Shown here: one piece after another, positions 1 through 7,791 of the stretch
Numbering within the stretch: position 1 is the stretch's first letter
Layout: the number at the start of each line of letters is the position of its first letter
Source: an uncultured Duncaniella sp.
Lineage (GTDB): Bacteria; Bacteroidota; Bacteroidia; Bacteroidales; Muribaculaceae
Length of the DNA stretch: 19,848 bases
Direction: 5' to 3'
Assembly: GCA_910588795.1 (NCBI GenBank)
Contig: CAJURI010000044.1
Location: 1 to 19,848, forward strand
Notes under the pieces: model-generated
Database searches by the model: none
What the model was told of the DNA's origin: nothing
The model's input: only the letters and a program-made list of their open reading frames with translations
Made by a program: the position numbers and the translations under genes

Positions 1-3
1 ATG

Positions 4-11
4 CAAATTTA
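4..11 (-). promoter_or_regulatory. possible -7 promoter element reading out of the left edge
   Basis: On the minus strand this reads TAAATTTG, a full match to the Bacteroidetes -7 form TAnnTTTG. It would drive a gene beyond the left edge. I do not see a good -33 TTTG at a suitable distance upstream, and an 8-base match can arise by chance in A+T-rich DNA, so this is a weak call. Confidence 0.25.
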
Positions 12-260
12 ACACTTTTCCCTAAATCCATGCACCGGGAATTCGGCTTGTGCCGTCATTCCCTTGCCTTGAAGAAGCGTGGATAAAAGATCTAAGCAAG
101 ACAATCTTCTTACCGTAATTCTACACGGTGATATGGCTTATACATAATGACTTAATACGATCTATGTCACCATTTTAATTTACATGAGAGAACTAAATTA
201 ATTTACACAGAAGAGCGCAAGATATACAATAGCGCAGCTTCGTACTGACGCTCTGTGGAG
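12..260. other. non-coding stretch downstream of the arginine operon
   Basis: I find no convincing gene or tRNA here. The only structure I see is a 10-base direct repeat, TTAATTTACA at 175-184 and again at 198-207, so the two copies start 23 bases apart. On the minus strand they read TGTAAATTAA. They could be paired protein-binding sites for a gene left of the window, but this is inference only. Confidence 0.4.
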
Positions 261-295
261 GTCCCCTCAGAAATGCCAAGCATTCCTGAGGGGAC
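261..295 (-). terminator. strong hairpin after argH, probable transcript end
   Basis: GTCCCCTCAG (261-270) pairs perfectly with CTGAGGGGAC (286-295). After one A-C mismatch, AATG (272-275) pairs with CATT (281-284), leaving a 5-base loop. It starts 22 bases beyond the argH stop, where an operon terminator would be expected. There is no T run on either side, so it is not a textbook intrinsic terminator. It may mark or protect the 3' end of the arginine mRNA, or act with Rho. Confidence 0.55.
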
Positions 296-317
296 TGTTG
301 GTATCACAGTGTGACGG

Positions 318-1610
318 CTACATAATCCTTGACAGCAGAGACCTGAACTTGTCGGCTATCTGTTCATTACAGAGATTGCCGATACTTCCCGCATGTGTAT
401 GATCAACCGAACGGTTCGGGCGATAGGATCCATCGCGCACCTCGAGCCCCACCTTCCTGTAGGCATCCCTGAACGGCATCCCTTCAAGCACAAGACGGTT
501 TACCTCCTCGACAGTAAACAGATAGTCGTAACGCGGGTCATCCACTATGCTGTCATTTACACGGATATGTGCGAGCATGAATTCCGCCATGTCCAGACAC
601 TCTATAAGCTCCGTAGTGGCAGGGAACATAATATCCTTGAGCAGTTGCAGGTCACGATTGTATCCGAGAGGCAGATTGGCGGTGAGCAATGCGATCTCAT
701 TCGGCACCGACTGCAGACGGTTGCATTTGCCGCGCATTATCTCGAACACGTCGGGATTCTTCTTATGCGGCATTATCGACGACCCTGTGGTCAGCTCGTC
801 AGGGAACGACACAAAGCCAAAATTGCCGCACATCCACATGCACACGTCCATTGCCAGATGGGCGAGCGTTGACGCTATGGAAGCAACAGCCATCGACACA
901 GCCCGCTCAGTCTTGCCGCGCGACATCTGGGCCGCGACAACATTATAATGCATCGTGTCAAAAACCAGCAGACGCGTGGTCATCTCCCTGTCAAGAGGGA
1001 ACGAAGATCCGTAGCCGGCAGCCGATCCGAGAGGATTCTGATTGGCGACATCATAGGCGGCTGCAAGCATCCTCATATCGTCGACAAGGGATTCGGCATA
1101 TGCTCCGAACCACAGTCCGAACGATGACGGCATAGCCACCTGAAGATGAGTGTAACCGGGCATAAGCTTGTCCTTATGCTCCTCGCTGAGAGCCTGCAGG
1201 CGATCAAACAGGCGGCTCACCGACCCGGCTATATGCTTGATCTCGTCACGCATGAAAAGCTTCAGGTCCACAAGCACCTGATCGTTACGAGACCGGCCCG
1301 AATGAATCTTCTTACCTATGTCGCCGAGCCGGGCTGTGAGCATGAATTCCACTTCGGAGTGCACATCCTCCACCCCGTCCTCGATCACAAACTCCCCGCG
1401 CTCTATCACCTCGGCTATCTCTCCGAGTGCCTTAAGAAGCTTGTCGAGCTCATCCTTGCCCAACAGTCCTATGCTCTCAAGCATACGTATATGAGCCATG
1501 GATCCCTGCACGTCATAGCGTGCCAGGCGCAGGTCAAGCTCACGGTCATTGCCAACAGTGAACCGCTCTATCATCTTATCCGGCTCGAAGCCCTTGCTCC
1601 AAAGTTTCAT
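318..1610 (-). CDS. argH: argininosuccinate lyase
   Basis: This cytoplasmic enzyme splits argininosuccinate into arginine and fumarate, the last step of arginine synthesis. The 430-residue protein has the fumarase/aspartase superfamily signature GSSIMPHKKNPD at residues 276-287, which carries the catalytic serine loop. HSGRSRND (103-110) and GYTHLQ (152-157, with His155) are the other conserved substrate-binding blocks. The length is slightly below the roughly 460 residues usual for ArgH, but no key block is missing. It is the last gene of the arginine operon. Its ATG overlaps the argE stop by 4 bases, which supports both the start and translational coupling. A strong hairpin follows at 261-295. 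Confidence 0.96.
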   Translation of the reverse strand: MKLWSKGFEPDKMIERFTVGNDRELDLRLARYDVQGSMAHIRMLESIGLLGKDELDKLLKALGEIAEVIERGEFVIEDGVEDVHSEVEFMLTARLGDIGKKIHSGRSRNDQVLVDLKLFMRDEIKHIAGSVSRLFDRLQALSEEHKDKLMPGYTHLQVAMPSSFGLWFGAYAESLVDDMRMLAAAYDVANQNPLGSAAGYGSSFPLDREMTTRLLVFDTMHYNVVAAQMSRGKTERAVSMAVASIASTLAHLAMDVCMWMCGNFGFVSFPDELTTGSSIMPHKKNPDVFEIMRGKCNRLQSVPNEIALLTANLPLGYNRDLQLLKDIMFPATTELIECLDMAEFMLAHIRVNDSIVDDPRYDYLFTVEEVNRLVLEGMPFRDAYRKVGLEVRDGSYRPNRSVDHTHAGSIGNLCNEQIADKFRSLLSRIM

Positions 1611-2674
1611 AATTCTATATCGTTCAGTATGTTATTGTAAATTCTTATCGCATCGCGTATCTCTTCCACACATATGTACTCATCGGCAGAGTGGCTGCGC
1701 GACGAGTCTCCGGGACCTATTTTCAGCGAGGGGATATCGTGCATCAATGACATATCGCTTGTGGTAGGTGACACATACGGCACACCTCCCGCCCTCACTG
1801 AGGCAACCACAAGAGGGTGGTCAGCAGAGATCACCGAGGCCCTGACCCGGGTCGACCGGGGGGTCAGCACGCTCCATCTCACCTGCCCCCGAAGCATATC
1901 CACAACCTCCTCGTTGGACCATGCATCCGTGGTGCGTATATCCACCACCCACCGGCATTCATCCGGGATAGCGTTATGCTGCCATCCGGCATCGATCTGT
2001 GTGACGTTAACGCCCACCTGGCCGAGCACCTGCGACGGCTCCGGGAAACAGAACGAGCGCACCCGCTCTATATCCTCCATAGCCCGGTATATGGCGTTGA
2101 CACCTTCCCCACGAGCGGCATGTCCGGTGACTCCACGGGTAACACAGTCGAGCACCACCAATCCGCGCTCGGCTATGGCTGGCTGCATGCCGGTAGGCTC
2201 CCCTACTATAGCGCATGTGACATCTATCCCCTTGTCTGCAAGCATCGGGAGGAAAGCGCGCATACCGTTCTCGCCTCCCACCTCCTCCTCAGCCGTGACA
2301 GCGAGAATCAGATTGTAGGGAAACTCACGGCTACGGTTGTCAAGGAAAGTCCTTATAAGCGATACAACAGAGGCTCCGGCATCATTGCTGCCGAGGCCAT
2401 ACACCTTGCCGGCCTCGATATCGGCCGAGAAAGGGTCACGCGTATAGCTCTTGGCCGGCCTCACCGTGTCATGATGTGAATTGAGAAGCAGTGTGGGCTT
2501 CGAGCGGTCAAACCCTTCGCCCACAGCCCAGACATTGTTTCCAAACCTTTCCGGCCCGGCACCCGCTGAGGCGAGATAGTCATATATCACCGCGGCAGTC
2601 CCGTCCTCCTCACGCGAAAAGGAAGGGACTGCCACGAGCTGTCGCAGCAATGCGATCTCCTTATCTGTATTCAT
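1607..2674 (-). CDS. argE: M20-family deacylase, probable N-succinyl-citrulline desuccinylase (ArgE type)
   Basis: A 355-residue zinc amidohydrolase of the M20 (ArgE/DapE) family. The expected metal and catalytic residues are visible: His67 and Asp69 in SHHDT, Asp98 in GSNDAG, the Glu129-131 run in TAEEEVGG, Glu159 in VGEPTG, and His328 in SHSADEY near the C terminus. In pathways with a succinylornithine transcarbamylase, this enzyme removes the acyl group from acylcitrulline rather than from acetylornithine, so succinylcitrulline is the likely substrate. That is inferred from the neighbouring argF' and not from this protein alone. The gene overlaps argB and argH by 4 bases each. Without the context, DapE or a generic peptidase would be alternatives. 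Confidence 0.88.
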   Translation of the reverse strand: MNTDKEIALLRQLVAVPSFSREEDGTAAVIYDYLASAGAGPERFGNNVWAVGEGFDRSKPTLLLNSHHDTVRPAKSYTRDPFSADIEAGKVYGLGSNDAGASVVSLIRTFLDNRSREFPYNLILAVTAEEEVGGENGMRAFLPMLADKGIDVTCAIVGEPTGMQPAIAERGLVVLDCVTRGVTGHAARGEGVNAIYRAMEDIERVRSFCFPEPSQVLGQVGVNVTQIDAGWQHNAIPDECRWVVDIRTTDAWSNEEVVDMLRGQVRWSVLTPRSTRVRASVISADHPLVVASVRAGGVPYVSPTTSDMSLMHDIPSLKIGPGDSSRSHSADEYICVEEIRDAIRIYNNILNDIEL

Positions 2675-3456
2675 TTCGACAACACGGTACCTATATCATT
2701 ATTCAAGTTGGCGGCATGCTTGATGATCACACTCCTGACGCCGGCATCTATGGCTCTGAACGAGTTGTCAAGCTTGGGGATCATTCCTTTGCTCACAACA
2801 CCCCTCGCCCGCAATCCGGCATAACTCTCAGGAGTGATGAGCGGTATAAGCGATTCAGGACAATCGATATCCATCATCACGCCGGGCTGCTCAAAACAGT
2901 ATATCAGATCGACAGGGGCGAGCATTGACGCACCTGTTGCAACAGCCGACGCAACGCTATCGGCATTACTGTTGAGCAACGCGCCTTTGCCGTCGTGAGT
3001 GACAGCACAGTAAACAGGCGTTATACCTGCTGCCAGCAGCGATGCCATCAATGACGTATTGACGCCACAGGGGAGTATGTCACCCACATATCCGTAGTCA
3101 ACAGGCTCGGCCGGCCTTCGCTCAGCCCTGACGGCATTGCCGTCGGCTCCGCTCAGCCCGAGGGCATCACATCCGGCGGCCTGAAGGAGCGACACTATGC
3201 GTTTGTTTATGAGACCGGCATAGACCATGGTGACCACATCAAGCGTCTCACGCGAGGTGACACGACGCCCGTCGATCATCACAACGGGGATCTCCAGACG
3301 CGCACTAAGGCGCGTGGCCTCCTTGCCTCCGCCATGCACAAGTATCTTAGGCCCCGGCATTGCGGCAAAATCATTGACAAACTGCGCCAGGGCATCAGGA
3401 TTGTCCACTATATTGCCACCTATCTTTACTACCTTTATATCATGCATGGCATTCAT
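2671..3456 (-). CDS. argB: N-acetyl/N-succinylglutamate kinase
   Basis: A 261-residue amino-acid kinase that phosphorylates the side-chain carboxyl of N-acylglutamate, the second step of the pathway. Motifs of the ArgB family are in order: KIGGN (11-15) and HGGGKEA (41-47) for phosphate binding, GRRVT (63-67) at the acylglutamate site, NSNAD (162-166), and KLDN (228-231). The ATG at 3456 overlaps the argF' stop in an ATGA arrangement, so I prefer it to the in-frame Met at residue 4. In this succinyl-type operon the natural substrate is probably N-succinylglutamate. I see no N-terminal extension like the one linked to arginine feedback control in longer ArgB proteins. Confidence 0.94.
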   Translation of the reverse strand: MNAMHDIKVVKIGGNIVDNPDALAQFVNDFAAMPGPKILVHGGGKEATRLSARLEIPVVMIDGRRVTSRETLDVVTMVYAGLINKRIVSLLQAAGCDALGLSGADGNAVRAERRPAEPVDYGYVGDILPCGVNTSLMASLLAAGITPVYCAVTHDGKGALLNSNADSVASAVATGASMLAPVDLIYCFEQPGVMMDIDCPESLIPLITPESYAGLRARGVVSKGMIPKLDNSFRAIDAGVRSVIIKHAANLNNDIGTVLSK

Positions 3457-4406
3457 AGACTCTCAAGAAGACGCTTCAACACCACCTGAGCGGAAATCTC
3501 GCGATTGGCGGCCTCGGGTATCACTATCGAACGCTCCGACTCTATGACCTCGTCAGTCACTATCATATTGCGCCTCACCGGAAGGCAGTGCATGAAGAAC
3601 GCATTGTCGGTAAGCCCCATCTTCTCGCTGTCCACAGTCCACGACCGGTCAGTCGAAAGCACCTTGCCATAGTCAGGATCGGCATATGCCGACCAGTTCT
3701 TGGCATACACAAAGTCCGCACCTTCGAGGGCCTTGCGCTGATCATACTCCACACGCGCATTACCCACAAATTCAGGAGCAAGCTCATATCCGTGCGGATG
3801 TGTGATGACAAACTCATAACCGGTAGCGTTGATCCATTCGGCAAACGAGTTTGGCACAGCCTGAGGAAGTGCTCGCGGATGCGGTGCCCATGTCATGACA
3901 ATCTTCGGACGCTCTTTGGTCTTGAACTCCTCTATGGTGATAAGATCGGCGAAACTCTGAAGCGGATGGCGCGTGGCAGCCTCCATCGAGAATACCGGAC
4001 GGCCTGAATACCTTATGAACTGGTTTATGACACGCTCCTCATAATCCTCAGCCTTATCCTTAAGCCCTGCAAACGACCGCACACCTATTATATCGCAATA
4101 CGATCCCATGACAGGTATCGCCTCAAGAAGATGCTCAGCCTTGTCACCGTCCATGATCACCCCGCGCTCCGTCTCAAGCTTCCATGCGCCCTGGTTCACA
4201 TCCAGAACCATCACGTTCATCCCCAGGTTCATGGCAGCCTTCTGAGTGCTCAGACGCGTACGCAACGACGAGTTGAAAAATATCATAAGCAGGGTCCTGT
4301 TACGCCCCAGATGAGTGAACCCGTATCTGTCAGCCTTCACTTCGAGAGCCTCCCTGACAGCTATATCAAGGGGCCCTATATCGTTGACATCAGTAAACTT
4401 GTCCAT
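3453..4406 (-). CDS. argF': N-succinyl-L-ornithine transcarbamylase
   Basis: Carbamoylates N-succinylornithine to N-succinylcitrulline. The 317-residue protein is close, as I recall the sequence, to the structurally studied succinylornithine transcarbamylase of Bacteroides fragilis. Visible motifs are SSLRTR (46-51) for carbamoyl phosphate, Trp75, Glu142, HPLQSFAD (147-154), His176, Lys236 and HCLPVRR (273-279). The known specificity position, Pro90 in B. fragilis (a Glu in acetylornithine enzymes), is Ala90 here in DGDKAEHL. I confirmed the GCT codon on the minus strand. Ala is not the acetyl-type Glu, so succinyl specificity remains most likely. It lies 12 bases after argD and overlaps argB by 4 bases. 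An ordinary ornithine carbamoyltransferase is unlikely. Confidence 0.92.
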   Translation of the reverse strand: MDKFTDVNDIGPLDIAVREALEVKADRYGFTHLGRNRTLLMIFFNSSLRTRLSTQKAAMNLGMNVMVLDVNQGAWKLETERGVIMDGDKAEHLLEAIPVMGSYCDIIGVRSFAGLKDKAEDYEERVINQFIRYSGRPVFSMEAATRHPLQSFADLITIEEFKTKERPKIVMTWAPHPRALPQAVPNSFAEWINATGYEFVITHPHGYELAPEFVGNARVEYDQRKALEGADFVYAKNWSAYADPDYGKVLSTDRSWTVDSEKMGLTDNAFFMHCLPVRRNMIVTDEVIESERSIVIPEAANREISAQVVLKRLLESL

Positions 4407-4418
4407 AATCCCGTAAGT

Positions 4419-5561
4419 TTATGCGGTTTGTATCATTTTTTCAAATGTTTCCAGAAATTCATCAGCCTGATCCCTGCTCAGTCCGAGAGCCGGCAGGAGA
4501 CGGATCGTGTGTTCACCGGCTCCGCCTGTGAATATCTTTCCTTCAAACAGAAGCCTCTTGCGCAATGCCGACGCAGAGCCCTTGATCTCGATACCTATCA
4601 TGAGACCGCGCCCACGCACTTCGACAATCGCGCTGTTGCGTGAAGCCATGTCATGCAGCCTGTCTATGAGATATTCACCCACTTCGGCTGCATTCTCCAC
4701 CAGGTGCTCTCCGGCCATGGCATCAAGCACAGCTATGGCTGCGGCACACGCCAGATGATTGCCACCGAACGTGGTGCCGAGCATCCCTTTCTTTGCCTCT
4801 ATCGCAGGCGATATCAGCACCGCCCCCATGGGGAAGCCATTGGCTATCCCTTTGGCACATGTCACCATGTCGGCACGCACGCCGGCATGCTGATGGGCAA
4901 AGAAACTGCCTGTGCGTCCATAGCCCGACTGTATCTCGTCAAGTATGAGAAGAGTGCCGGTATTGTCACATACAGTGCGAAGCTGGCGCAGAAAATCATC
5001 ACCTACCATGCGTATGCCCGCCACACCTTGTATGCCCTCTATTATCACGGCAGCAAAATCACCTGACGAAAGCCTGTCACGGACCGAGGCAATATCCCCG
5101 AGCGAAGCGAATTCAACATTGTCCGTTGAATTGAACGGAGCCTGTATACGCGGATTGTCCGTCACAGCCACCGCCCCTGATGTCCTGCCATGGAAGGCAC
5201 GGTCAAATGCAAGGACCTTTCGACGACCTGTGGCAAAGGAGGCCAGCTTCATGGCGTTCTCATTGGCCTCCGCGCCTGAATTACACAGGAAGAGCGAGTA
5301 ACTGTTGTAGCCGCTCTGACGCCCCAGACGGTCAGCCAACTGCTGCTGGAGAGAGTTCTTAACGGAATTGGAGTAAAAGCCGAGACGACCCACCTGCTCG
5401 CTTACAGCCTTGACATACCCCGGATGGGCATGCCCTATGGAGATGACAGCGTGACCGCCATATAGATCCAGATAACGGGTGCCGTCGGCGGTAAAGACAT
5501 ATGAGCCTTCACCTCTTACCGGCTCTATGTCATATAATGAATATACATCAAATAATGTCAT
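4419..5561 (-). CDS. argD: acylornithine aminotransferase
   Basis: A class III pyridoxal-phosphate aminotransferase of 380 residues that converts N-acylglutamate semialdehyde to N-acylornithine, using glutamate as amino donor. Family marks are NSGAEANENA (94-103) for cofactor phosphate binding, the LDEIQSGYGRTG block (207-218) with the cofactor-contacting Asp208, and Lys237 in CAKGIANG, which forms the Schiff base. The gene lies between argC (14-base gap) and argF' (12-base gap). Because the next enzyme is a succinylornithine transcarbamylase, the substrate is probably the succinyl form. ArgD and AstC-type enzymes are known to overlap in specificity, so the acyl group cannot be read from this sequence alone. 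Confidence 0.94.
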   Translation of the reverse strand: MTLFDVYSLYDIEPVRGEGSYVFTADGTRYLDLYGGHAVISIGHAHPGYVKAVSEQVGRLGFYSNSVKNSLQQQLADRLGRQSGYNSYSLFLCNSGAEANENAMKLASFATGRRKVLAFDRAFHGRTSGAVAVTDNPRIQAPFNSTDNVEFASLGDIASVRDRLSSGDFAAVIIEGIQGVAGIRMVGDDFLRQLRTVCDNTGTLLILDEIQSGYGRTGSFFAHQHAGVRADMVTCAKGIANGFPMGAVLISPAIEAKKGMLGTTFGGNHLACAAAIAVLDAMAGEHLVENAAEVGEYLIDRLHDMASRNSAIVEVRGRGLMIGIEIKGSASALRKRLLFEGKIFTGGAGEHTIRLLPALGLSRDQADEFLETFEKMIQTA

Positions 5562-5575
5562 GTCTCAATAATTGG

Positions 5576-6541
5576 TTAGAATGCCGAGGCCTTCAGGGCA
5601 AGTCCGGTACATTCCGGCAAACCGAACATAAGGTTCATATTCTGGACTGCCTGTCCTGACGCGCCTTTCAGCAAATTGTCGATCGCACTTATCACAAGAA
5701 GCTTATCGCCGTGCTTTTCGAGCGAGATGACGCATTTGTTGGTGTTGACCACCTGCTTCAGATCGACAGGACGATCAGACACAAACGTGAACGCCGCTCC
5801 GGCATAAAAGTCCCTGTACATTCCGACAGCCTCTCCGATACTCATACCGGTGGTGATGTCAGCCATAACGAATATACCGCGGGCAAAATCACCTCTTACC
5901 GGTATAAAACTTATGTCAGGCTCAATGCCGTCCTGCAACGCGCCGAGCGTCATCTTTATCTCCTTGAGATGCTGATGCTCAAAGGCCTTATAGACCGACA
6001 GATTATTGTTGCGCCATGAGAAATGCGTTGTAGCTCCGGGCTTTACGCCTGCGCCCGTCGAACCGGTGATACCGGTGACATGTATCTCGCCATCCTTAAG
6101 CACCCCTGACGCTGCAAGGGGGAGAAGGGCAAGCTGTATGGCTGTCGCGAAGCATCCCGGATTGGCAAGCTTACGACAATTCCTTATGGCATCGCGCCTT
6201 ACTTCGGGAAGTCCGTAGACATATCCTTCCGATTCATCCCGGTAATCCTGCGCGAGATCCACCACCTTCAGTCCGGCAGGCATCTCATTCTCTTCCCAGA
6301 ACTTGCGGCTGAATCCATGTCCCTGACAGAGGAACACCACATCACAGGCTTTAAGATCAAACGTCTCGGCAAATCTCAGATCAGTATCTCCGACAAGCCC
6401 CTCATGAACATCGGTCACAGGAGCTCCGGCATTGCTTGTGGAATGAACCCATTCCACCTCCACTTCCGGGTGGCTGACGAGGAGCCTAAGAAGCTCCCCT
6501 GCAGTGTAGCCCGCGCCACCTATTATTCCGGCCTTGATCAT
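5576..6541 (-). CDS. argC: N-acetyl/N-succinyl-gamma-glutamyl-phosphate reductase
   Basis: An NADPH-dependent reductase of 321 residues that turns N-acylglutamyl phosphate into the semialdehyde. The N-terminal dinucleotide-binding motif is GIIGGAGYTAGELLRLL (5-21). The catalytic cysteine is Cys130 in ANPGCFATA, the ArgC signature. GITGSTGAG, roughly residues 157-165, follows in the dimerisation and substrate domain. The length fits the family. Only 5 bases separate it from argG, and 14 from argD. The substrate is probably the succinyl derivative, by context. Confidence 0.94.
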   Translation of the reverse strand: MIKAGIIGGAGYTAGELLRLLVSHPEVEVEWVHSTSNAGAPVTDVHEGLVGDTDLRFAETFDLKACDVVFLCQGHGFSRKFWEENEMPAGLKVVDLAQDYRDESEGYVYGLPEVRRDAIRNCRKLANPGCFATAIQLALLPLAASGVLKDGEIHVTGITGSTGAGVKPGATTHFSWRNNNLSVYKAFEHQHLKEIKMTLGALQDGIEPDISFIPVRGDFARGIFVMADITTGMSIGEAVGMYRDFYAGAAFTFVSDRPVDLKQVVNTNKCVISLEKHGDKLLVISAIDNLLKGASGQAVQNMNLMFGLPECTGLALKASAF

Positions 6542-6546
6542 ATGTA

Positions 6547-7752
6547 CTATTCGGATTTCCCGTTTCTCTTCTGGACGTTGTGATATATCTTCATCTGGTT
6601 GCCAAGAATCTTGGTGAAGCCCTTCACATCATCAGCACTCCAGGCCCTGTTGACCTCGCCGTATTCTCCGAAATCGGTCTTCATGAGGTCAAACGGTGAA
6701 TCGACACCTACAAGCGTATAGCCGAGAGGCCGCAATGTCAGCTCGACTGTGCCGCTCACATTGCGCTGTGAGTTCTCAAGAAACTTCTCCATATCCCTCA
6801 TCACAGGCTCAAGATACTGTGATTCGTGAAGGAACATGCCATACCATGTGCCTATCTGGTCCTTCCAATACTGCTGCCATTTGGTAAGGGTATGTTTCTC
6901 AAGCATCTTGTGGGCCGCGATTATAAGTACGGGGGCCGCAGCCTCAAATCCTACACGACCCTTTATGCCGATTATAGTGTCTCCTATGTGCATGTCTCTT
7001 CCTATGCCATAGCGTGCGCCGAGACGTTCCACCTCGCGTATGGCCTCTATGCGGTCAGCATAGGCCTTTCCATTTACGGCCACAACCTCACCCTTGTCAA
7101 AGGTCACGGTCATAGTCTCCTCGCCCTCTTCTGTCACCTGGCTCGGATACGCGCTTTCCGGAAGAGTCTGACCGGAATGAAGGGTCTCCTTCCCTCCTAT
7201 GCTCGTGCCCCATAGCCCCTTGTTGATGGAGTACTCCATCTTCTTGTAGTCAGCGTCAATACCATGCTTGCGCAGATATTCTATCTCATACTCGCGTGTG
7301 AGAGTCATGTCACGCGTAGGCGTGATGATCTCTATCTCGGGAGCAAGGATCTGGAATGTGAGATCGAAACGCACCTGATCATTTCCGGCTCCTGTAGATC
7401 CATGAGCCACGGCGTCGGCACCTATCTTTTTCGCATACTCTATGATGGCAATGGCCTGGAATACACGCTCGGATGACACCGATATGGGGTAAGTGCCGTT
7501 ACGGAGCACATTGCCGGCTATCATATAGCGGATGCTCTTGTCATAGTAATCCTTGGTCACATCGAGAGTGGCATGACTGGCGGCTCCGAGAGCCATGGCA
7601 CGCTGCTCTATGCGCGTGAGTTCTTCAGGAGAGAAGCCGCCGGTATTGGCAATAGCTGTGTGCACTTCATAGCCGAGATCTTCCGAAAGATACTTGGCAG
7701 CAAAGGATGTATCGAGACCGCCACTGAAGGCGAGAACCACTTTCTTTTTCAT
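6547..7752 (-). CDS. argG: argininosuccinate synthase
   Basis: An ATP-dependent ligase of 401 residues that joins citrulline and aspartate into argininosuccinate. The N-type ATP-pyrophosphatase loop AFSGGLDTS (8-16) is intact, and GSTGAGNDQVRFD (118-130) matches the citrulline/ATP-binding block that reads GCTGKGNDQVRFE in well-known ArgG proteins. The Lys-to-Ala change and the unusual YPISVSSERVFQA segment (88-100) place it in a divergent subgroup. As far as I recall, such ArgG proteins are normal in Bacteroidetes. The gene sits early in the operon, 39 bases after the GNAT gene and 5 before argC. I see no terminator or clear promoter in the 39-base gap. Confidence 0.95.
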   Translation of the reverse strand: MKKKVVLAFSGGLDTSFAAKYLSEDLGYEVHTAIANTGGFSPEELTRIEQRAMALGAASHATLDVTKDYYDKSIRYMIAGNVLRNGTYPISVSSERVFQAIAIIEYAKKIGADAVAHGSTGAGNDQVRFDLTFQILAPEIEIITPTRDMTLTREYEIEYLRKHGIDADYKKMEYSINKGLWGTSIGGKETLHSGQTLPESAYPSQVTEEGEETMTVTFDKGEVVAVNGKAYADRIEAIREVERLGARYGIGRDMHIGDTIIGIKGRVGFEAAAPVLIIAAHKMLEKHTLTKWQQYWKDQIGTWYGMFLHESQYLEPVMRDMEKFLENSQRNVSGTVELTLRPLGYTLVGVDSPFDLMKTDFGEYGEVNRAWSADDVKGFTKILGNQMKIYHNVQKRNGKSE

Positions 7753-7791
7753 TATTTACAGTCGTTTACAAGATTTTTCAATATAATTCTA

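Noticed and set aside
393..4643. Many plus-strand reading frames of 70-220 codons across the arginine genes (for example 1674-2318 and 1817-2479)
   Set aside because: They lie opposite genes with clear family motifs, show no recognisable protein features, and arise from the codon bias of the real minus-strand genes.
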